DNA from: Acidobacteriaceae bacterium
GTDB taxonomy: Bacteria; Acidobacteriota; Terriglobia; Terriglobales; Acidobacteriaceae
Assembly (NCBI GenBank): GCA_003168235.1
Contig: PMSZ01000478.1
Location: 1-10,737, forward strand
Direction of reading: 5' to 3'
Length of the DNA: 10,737 bases
The notes beneath the pieces were generated by a model that ran no database searches, had not been told where the DNA came from, and saw nothing but the letters and a program-made list of their open reading frames with translations. The translations under genes and the position numbers were made by a program. Of the stretch, positions 7,068 through 10,737 are shown in pieces. The stretch's first letter is position 1, and every line of letters begins with the position of its first letter.

Positions 7068-10000
7068 TTAGAAAATAAATTTCAGGGAGAATTGTGCCTG
7101 CCGGTTGGTGCCGCCGCCGATCTGAGTCGAGTCCGCGTCGGCGATAGTTTGGCCAGTGACCCCAAAATCAGAGTTAATCGATGGTGCCCCGTTGACTATC
7201 GTGCATTCCGCCGGCGTGGTTGCGGTGACGCTTTGGACAGAGTTGCATATCCCTCCACCGGGGTTCTCGAAATTCGGGTGGTTAAAGAGGTTGAAAATAT
7301 CCGCCCGGAATTGCATCGTCAGCCAGTTAGTAATCGGAAAGTTCTTCATTCCAGAGAGGTCGAACTGGAAGTAGCCTGGCCCTCGCAGAGAGTTGCGCCC
7401 GACGTTTCCGAGTGTGACACCCGGAGTGCCTTCGTAGGTTGGTTCGACTTCGAAGGCATTGATGTTGTAGCTGGAATTTGGCCAACTATGATTCGGAAGC
7501 CATAACGGCTGACCCGGCACGTAGTCCGGCCGCACGGGATTGCCAAAAAACCCGCCCACGAGTGTGACATTAGTGGGCAGTCCTGAACGGGTTTGTAGAA
7601 TACCCGAAGTTTTCCATCCGCCCAGCACTCCGCGAACCCAGGAACTGGAGCCTTTTAAATCCGGCAGACCGTAAACCACGCTGCCGGTCAGATTGCGGCG
7701 TACGTCCCAGTCTCCGCTGCCATGATCGATCTTGGGATTCATCGGACTCTCGAAACCGGGGCTAAAGACGTTGACCATATCGTCGAATTCGTGGGACCAG
7801 GTAAAGTTCGTTTCGAAGGTAAGGTTCCCCACGCTCCGCCGCAGTTTTACTTGCAGGGAGTTGTAATTCGAACCGAGGCCGTCAGCATCGATGTTTTCAT
7901 TCGCAAAACCCGAAAGCGGACGAGCGTCGGTGAAGACGTTGGCTGGGTTAGCGTTAAGAGGGTAGAAATCGACGCCAGCCTGCATGTGGTGCGTGTTATT
8001 GGCCACGTAATTCACGGTCAGAATCGTGTTACGCGCAACTTCCTGCTCGATGCCGAACAACCAGTTGTTGGAGACCTGGTCTTTGGGATTTCGAGGAAAT
8101 GCACTTACGTTTTGTGTGCCGGCGATCAGCGGAGGATTGGGGGAAGGATAATTGATCGAAAATGGCGGGTCAGCAAAAATCGCCTGGAAGACGTTGACGC
8201 TGTAACTGGAAAGCGCGGGTACGTTGGTGGTGGTGACAAAGTTAAAGTGCATCGGATTGTAGAAGACTCCGGCGTATCCGTGAATGACGGTTTTACCTTT
8301 GCCGAAGGGGTCCCAGGCGAAACCGACGCGAGGTGCTATGTCACCTTTCGGCGCAGTGTAGGCGGGCTGGTTGAGCGGCAGAAGCGACTGCGTGGCCACA
8401 TCGAAATTCTGTCCCTGGCCAGGACCGGTGGCCCAGGTCGTGTTGTAGTCGTATCGCAATCCAAGATTCAGGGTAAGAGTCCTGGTCGCTTTCCAATCAT
8501 CTTGCAAGTAGAAATCCCAATTGGTATTGCGGTTGCCGACGAAGTTCGGGTATCCGTTTTTTGCCAGAACGAAAACGCTATTGTTTACAAGGTCGCTGAT
8601 GCTGCCGTAGTCGTAGGTTTGTTGCGGCCGCAGCCACTCGTTATTCCGATTGACGCGAATCTGCGTGCCGAAATTCAGGGTGTGTCTCCCGATGGTCTTG
8701 GACACATTGTCAAAAACCTCGATGTCAGTAAACGGGGTGATCTGATTGAAGGTATTTGGTCCGGGAAGCGAGCCAAGATCCGTGAAGAATCCGGCAAACC
8801 CAGCGAGTGGTTGAGGGGTATCCGAATTCGTGTTGGAATAAAAGCGGTTGAAGGCCACGCTGAACTCGTTCAGCAACGTCGAGTTGAAGGTGTGGGTCTC
8901 ATCGAATTTTCCTAGCTGCGTTCTCAATGACTGAGGCGCCACCTGTCCCTCATTGGGGCCATAAGTATAGTTGGTTAAGGAATCGTTGATGTTGTAGCGG
9001 AAGAATACGCGATCCTTTTGCGAGAGGTTGTAATCGATTTTCACAGAACCGGTATTCTCGCTGACAATATTGGGCAGAGCGACTGGGTCATACACCATGT
9101 CCGAGCCCAACGCTGGATTGGGGTCTGGGAAGTTCAGGTTACCCACACACTGTGCCGGCGCCGGTATGGCGGTACAGCCAGCCGGCAGAGGCGCGAACTG
9201 CGCCAATACGGGCAGCATGGAGGGCACGAATTGCGCTCGGGCGGCCGCGCTCAGGGTATGGTTCAGCGCGTTGATGTTGGTGACGTGAGTGCGATCACCT
9301 TCGTAGTTCACAAAAAAGAAGAGCTTCCCCTTGACGATCGGACCGCCCAAATTGCCGCCGAATTGATTGAGCCTCAAAGGCGCGGGCCCCGTCGCAAAGT
9401 AGTCTTTCGCGTCCAGAGCATCATTGCGGAAGAATTCAAAAAGTTCGCCATGGTAGGAATTCGTTCCCGACTTGGTGATGATGTTCATCTGCGGACCGAG
9501 GGAATGGCCAGTTTCCGCCGTGTAGCCGCTATTGGCGTAGTCAATTTCCTGGATACTATCAACGCTGGCGCGCGTGATCCGCGCTCCTTCCTGACCTTCG
9601 GTATCCAAAAAGCCATTGATATCGCCGCGCATCGCACTCTGGCCGTCGAGGGTGATATTCAGTCCGGTGAAAATGTTGTCCAGTCCATTGACGCTGCCCT
9701 GGAAAAAGCCTGTAGAGCCGACTGATCCGGGACTAATCTCGAGGAAATCGCTGACGTCTCTTCCGTTAATCGGGAGATTGGCGATCTGGTTTGTATCCAA
9801 AGTTGTTCCAGCTGTGCTGGATGAGGTGTCAACACTGGTGAGCGTACCCGTGACCTCGATACTCTCCTGAGAGGAAGCCAATGGAAGCGAAAGATTCACG
9901 TTCACCGTGGCGCCGACGTTCAGCACGATGGTTTGGCTCTTCGCTCCCTTGAACCCAGTCGCCGTCGCGGAGACTACGTAGTTTCCATAGGGCACCGCAG

Positions 10001-10247
10001 AAGCAACGAACCTCCCGCTGCCGTCGGCCTGCAAAGTTCTCTGGATTGACGTCCCAGTGTTCACGATCGTGATGGCGGCATGGGGAACAACCGCGCCCGA
10101 AGGATCCGTCACGGTCCCAGTGATGGTGCCGATATCGAACTGGGCGAGTAGCGGCAGCGAGCCGAAACCGAGAAGTACCAGCAAGACGATCAAATGCAAG
10201 GCGAGTGTGGGCCAACTAATTTTCAAAAACTGCACATTTCGCGTCAT
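7068..10247 (-). CDS. Oar-like TonB-dependent outer-membrane receptor with N-terminal carboxypeptidase-regulatory-like domain
   Basis: A 1059-residue outer-membrane protein. Residues 1-35 are a signal peptide (hydrophobic stretch HLIVLLVLLGFGS, cleavage near LLA|QF). Residues about 38-120 form a carboxypeptidase-regulatory-like beta-sandwich (TITGTVTDPSGAVVP, GNYVVSATATGFK). A plug domain follows with LPINGRDVSDFLEISPG (158-174), NITLDGQ (197-203), and MNIITKSGTNSYHGELFEFF (254-273). The remainder is a large beta barrel closing with a terminal aromatic (SLKFIF). This architecture is the Oar/Cna-B-type receptor family that is strongly expanded in Acidobacteriota. These proteins import large ligands such as oligosaccharides or peptides using TonB energy, but the ligand cannot be read from sequence. 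The frame is open to 10433; the start at 10247 is preferred because it begins the signal peptide and has GGGAG 7 bases upstream, whereas the extra 62 residues are basic, non-conserved in look and run through the promoter region. I see no obvious TonB box. Confidence 0.92.
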   Translation of the reverse strand: MTRNVQFLKISWPTLALHLIVLLVLLGFGSLPLLAQFDIGTITGTVTDPSGAVVPHAAITIVNTGTSIQRTLQADGSGRFVASAVPYGNYVVSATATGFKGAKSQTIVLNVGATVNVNLSLPLASSQESIEVTGTLTSVDTSSSTAGTTLDTNQIANLPINGRDVSDFLEISPGSVGSTGFFQGSVNGLDNIFTGLNITLDGQSAMRGDINGFLDTEGQEGARITRASVDSIQEIDYANSGYTAETGHSLGPQMNIITKSGTNSYHGELFEFFRNDALDAKDYFATGPAPLRLNQFGGNLGGPIVKGKLFFFVNYEGDRTHVTNINALNHTLSAAARAQFVPSMLPVLAQFAPLPAGCTAIPAPAQCVGNLNFPDPNPALGSDMVYDPVALPNIVSENTGSVKIDYNLSQKDRVFFRYNINDSLTNYTYGPNEGQVAPQSLRTQLGKFDETHTFNSTLLNEFSVAFNRFYSNTNSDTPQPLAGFAGFFTDLGSLPGPNTFNQITPFTDIEVFDNVSKTIGRHTLNFGTQIRVNRNNEWLRPQQTYDYGSISDLVNNSVFVLAKNGYPNFVGNRNTNWDFYLQDDWKATRTLTLNLGLRYDYNTTWATGPGQGQNFDVATQSLLPLNQPAYTAPKGDIAPRVGFAWDPFGKGKTVIHGYAGVFYNPMHFNFVTTTNVPALSSYSVNVFQAIFADPPFSINYPSPNPPLIAGTQNVSAFPRNPKDQVSNNWLFGIEQEVARNTILTVNYVANNTHHMQAGVDFYPLNANPANVFTDARPLSGFANENIDADGLGSNYNSLQVKLRRSVGNLTFETNFTWSHEFDDMVNVFSPGFESPMNPKIDHGSGDWDVRRNLTGSVVYGLPDLKGSSSWVRGVLGGWKTSGILQTRSGLPTNVTLVGGFFGNPVRPDYVPGQPLWLPNHSWPNSSYNINAFEVEPTYEGTPGVTLGNVGRNSLRGPGYFQFDLSGMKNFPITNWLTMQFRADIFNLFNHPNFENPGGGICNSVQSVTATTPAECTIVNGAPSINSDFGVTGQTIADADSTQIGGGTNRQAQFSLKFIF

Positions 10248-10254
10248 GGCGAGG

Positions 10255-10259
10255 CTCCC
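10255..10259 (-). promoter_or_regulatory. ribosome binding site that fixes the receptor start
   Basis: GGGAG on the minus strand lies 7 bases before the ATG at 10247, an ideal spacing. It supports this start over the in-frame upstream ATG at 10433. Confidence 0.7.
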
Positions 10260-10306
10260 GGATCCGTGAAGTTCACGTAGAAATAAAGAGTGTCTGAACC
10301 ATCGGA

Positions 10307-10336
10307 ATGCTAATGCCGCTCTTGAGCAATAGTCAA
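10307..10336 (-). promoter_or_regulatory. candidate sigma-70-type promoter of the receptor gene
   Basis: On the minus strand TTGACT (10331-10336, five of six matches to TTGACA) is followed after 18 bases by TAGCAT (10307-10312, four of six matches to TATAAT). The leader to the start codon would be about 50 bases. An A-rich stretch lies directly upstream of the -35 box and could act as an UP element. A second TTGACT is present at 10388-10393 with TATCGT 19 bases downstream, a weaker alternative. Read from consensus only. Confidence 0.45.
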
Positions 10337-10340
10337 CATT

Positions 10341-10386
10341 TTTCTTTCTTTTTATGCCATAAACGATACAAACTTTGTTTCTTTTT
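10341..10386. repeat. imperfect 13-bp pyrimidine-rich direct repeat in the divergent promoter region
   Basis: TTTCTTTCTTTTT (10341-10353) and TTTGTTTCTTTTT (10374-10386) differ at one position, and their starts are 33 bp apart, close to three helical turns. Similar bases (CAAC/CAAAC) precede each copy. The pair lies upstream of the candidate receptor promoter and is the most AT-rich part of the window. It may be a regulator site, UP-element DNA or bent DNA; simple compositional bias cannot be excluded. Confidence 0.5.
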
Positions 10387-10485
10387 GAGTCAAGCGGTGT
10401 GTATTTTGGCCTGGGAAGGCTTCCGCCTGTCATTTAATCCATTAATTGATTGCTTTTGGGCGTTGCCGCTGCGATTCTCACCCCT

Positions 10486-10490
10486 GGGAG
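10486..10490 (+). promoter_or_regulatory. possible ribosome binding site of the CRTAC1-type gene
   Basis: GGGAG lies 11 bases before the ATG at 10502. The spacing is longer than ideal, but no better site is seen close to this start. Confidence 0.4.
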
Positions 10491-10501
10491 ATGTCTGGCG
10501 C

Positions 10502-10737
10502 ATGTTGTCCAGAATTGCCGTGCTCGTCGGGCTTAGCTTTGCGATCGTTTTACAAGGACACGGAGTTTCCGCCGCTCAATCCCCCGACACCTCAAGCCCG
10601 CCGCCGCCTGGCCATTTCGTCGATGTCACGGAAAAGCTCGGCATTCACTTCCGCCAACAAGCTTCTGCAACCAGCAAGAAATACCTTCTGGAGACGATGG
10701 GCTCGGGCGTGGCTTTGTTCGATTACGACAACGACGG
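10502..10737 (+). CDS. secreted CRTAC1/FG-GAP-repeat (ASPIC/UnbV-type) protein, N-terminal part (3' truncated by window edge)
   Basis: 78 codons are visible before the window ends. Residues 1-25 form a signal peptide (MLSRIAVLVGLSFAIVLQGH, with probable cleavage near VSA|AQ), followed by a Pro/Ser-rich linker (SPDTSSPPPPG). The mature start reads HFVDVTEKLGIHF, and at the edge LETMGSGVALFDYDNDG appears. That pattern is the hallmark of the first FG-GAP/VCBS-like blade of CRTAC1 family proteins, which are predicted calcium-binding beta-propellers usually ending in an ASPIC/UnbV domain. DYDNDG supplies the acidic calcium-loop residues. Acidobacteriota carry many such secreted or surface proteins, often near Oar-like receptors. 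Function is poorly defined; adhesion or carbohydrate binding is often suggested. The gene is divergent from the receptor gene and they share a 254-bp intergenic region. The frame stays open upstream of 10502, but the signal peptide argues for this start. The ASPIC/UnbV end itself is not visible. Confidence 0.75.
   Translation, partial: MLSRIAVLVGLSFAIVLQGHGVSAAQSPDTSSPPPPGHFVDVTEKLGIHFRQQASATSKKYLLETMGSGVALFDYDND

Noticed and set aside
7722..8915. 397-codon open frame antisense to the receptor gene
   Set aside because: It lies wholly opposite a strongly supported coding sequence and its translation shows no recognisable domain; it looks like a mirror frame caused by codon bias.
9018..9725. 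235-codon open frame antisense to the N-terminal part of the receptor gene
   Set aside because: Same reasons: it mirrors the plug and early barrel coding region and has no protein-like features.
10386..10394. TTGAGTCAA as a regulator operator
   Set aside because: A 9-bp odd palindrome is too short to support alone in AT-rich DNA; noted only within the divergent-region finding.
10248..10433. 62-residue N-terminal extension of the receptor
   Set aside because: It precedes a clear signal peptide, runs through the candidate promoter and repeats, and the internal ATG at 10247 has a well-spaced GGGAG.

Overview
The window looks like a fragment of an Acidobacteriota chromosome, most likely a soil member of the Terriglobia/Koribacter/Solibacter type. 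This is an inference from gene content: a very long Oar-like TonB-dependent receptor with an N-terminal carboxypeptidase-regulatory-like domain, a CRTAC1-type FG-GAP protein beside it, a long-form class I mannose-6-phosphate isomerase, and moderately GC-rich coding DNA. There are no RNA genes, insertion sequences, CRISPR arrays or phage genes that I can support.

Layout. Plus strand, 1-4264: a tightly packed operon. It holds the C-terminal part of a GH38-type alpha-mannosidase (cut by the left edge), two successive short-chain dehydrogenases/reductases (SDRs), and an aldose-1-epimerase-like mutarotase-fold protein. The first three genes are joined by ATGA stop/start overlaps, and the fourth start codon directly follows the third stop. 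Minus strand, 10247-4269: the Oar-like receptor, then a perfect 9-bp stem-loop terminator, then the ManA-like isomerase, then a secreted alpha/beta-hydrolase (esterase). The two blocks converge with only 4 bp between stop codons at about 4265. On the right, a 254-bp AT-rich divergent region separates the receptor from the start of a secreted CRTAC1/FG-GAP protein that runs off the window.

How the parts may work together (inference). The theme is uptake and breakdown of a carbohydrate that probably contains mannose. The receptor would sit in the outer membrane. The secreted esterase could remove acyl groups. The GH38 enzyme would release alpha-mannosyl residues. The mutarotase-like protein and the two NAD(P)-dependent SDRs would act on free sugars or their acids, and the isomerase would link mannose-6-phosphate to fructose-6-phosphate. 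The second SDR resembles 2-keto-3-deoxy-L-fuconate dehydrogenases, so an oxidative deoxy-sugar branch beside the mannose branch is plausible. The required dehydratase and lactonase are not in the window, and the substrate is unknown.

No gene here is without a recognisable family. The interest lies in the gene combination, the compact operon architecture, the terminator placed between receptor and isomerase genes, and the repeat-rich divergent promoter region.
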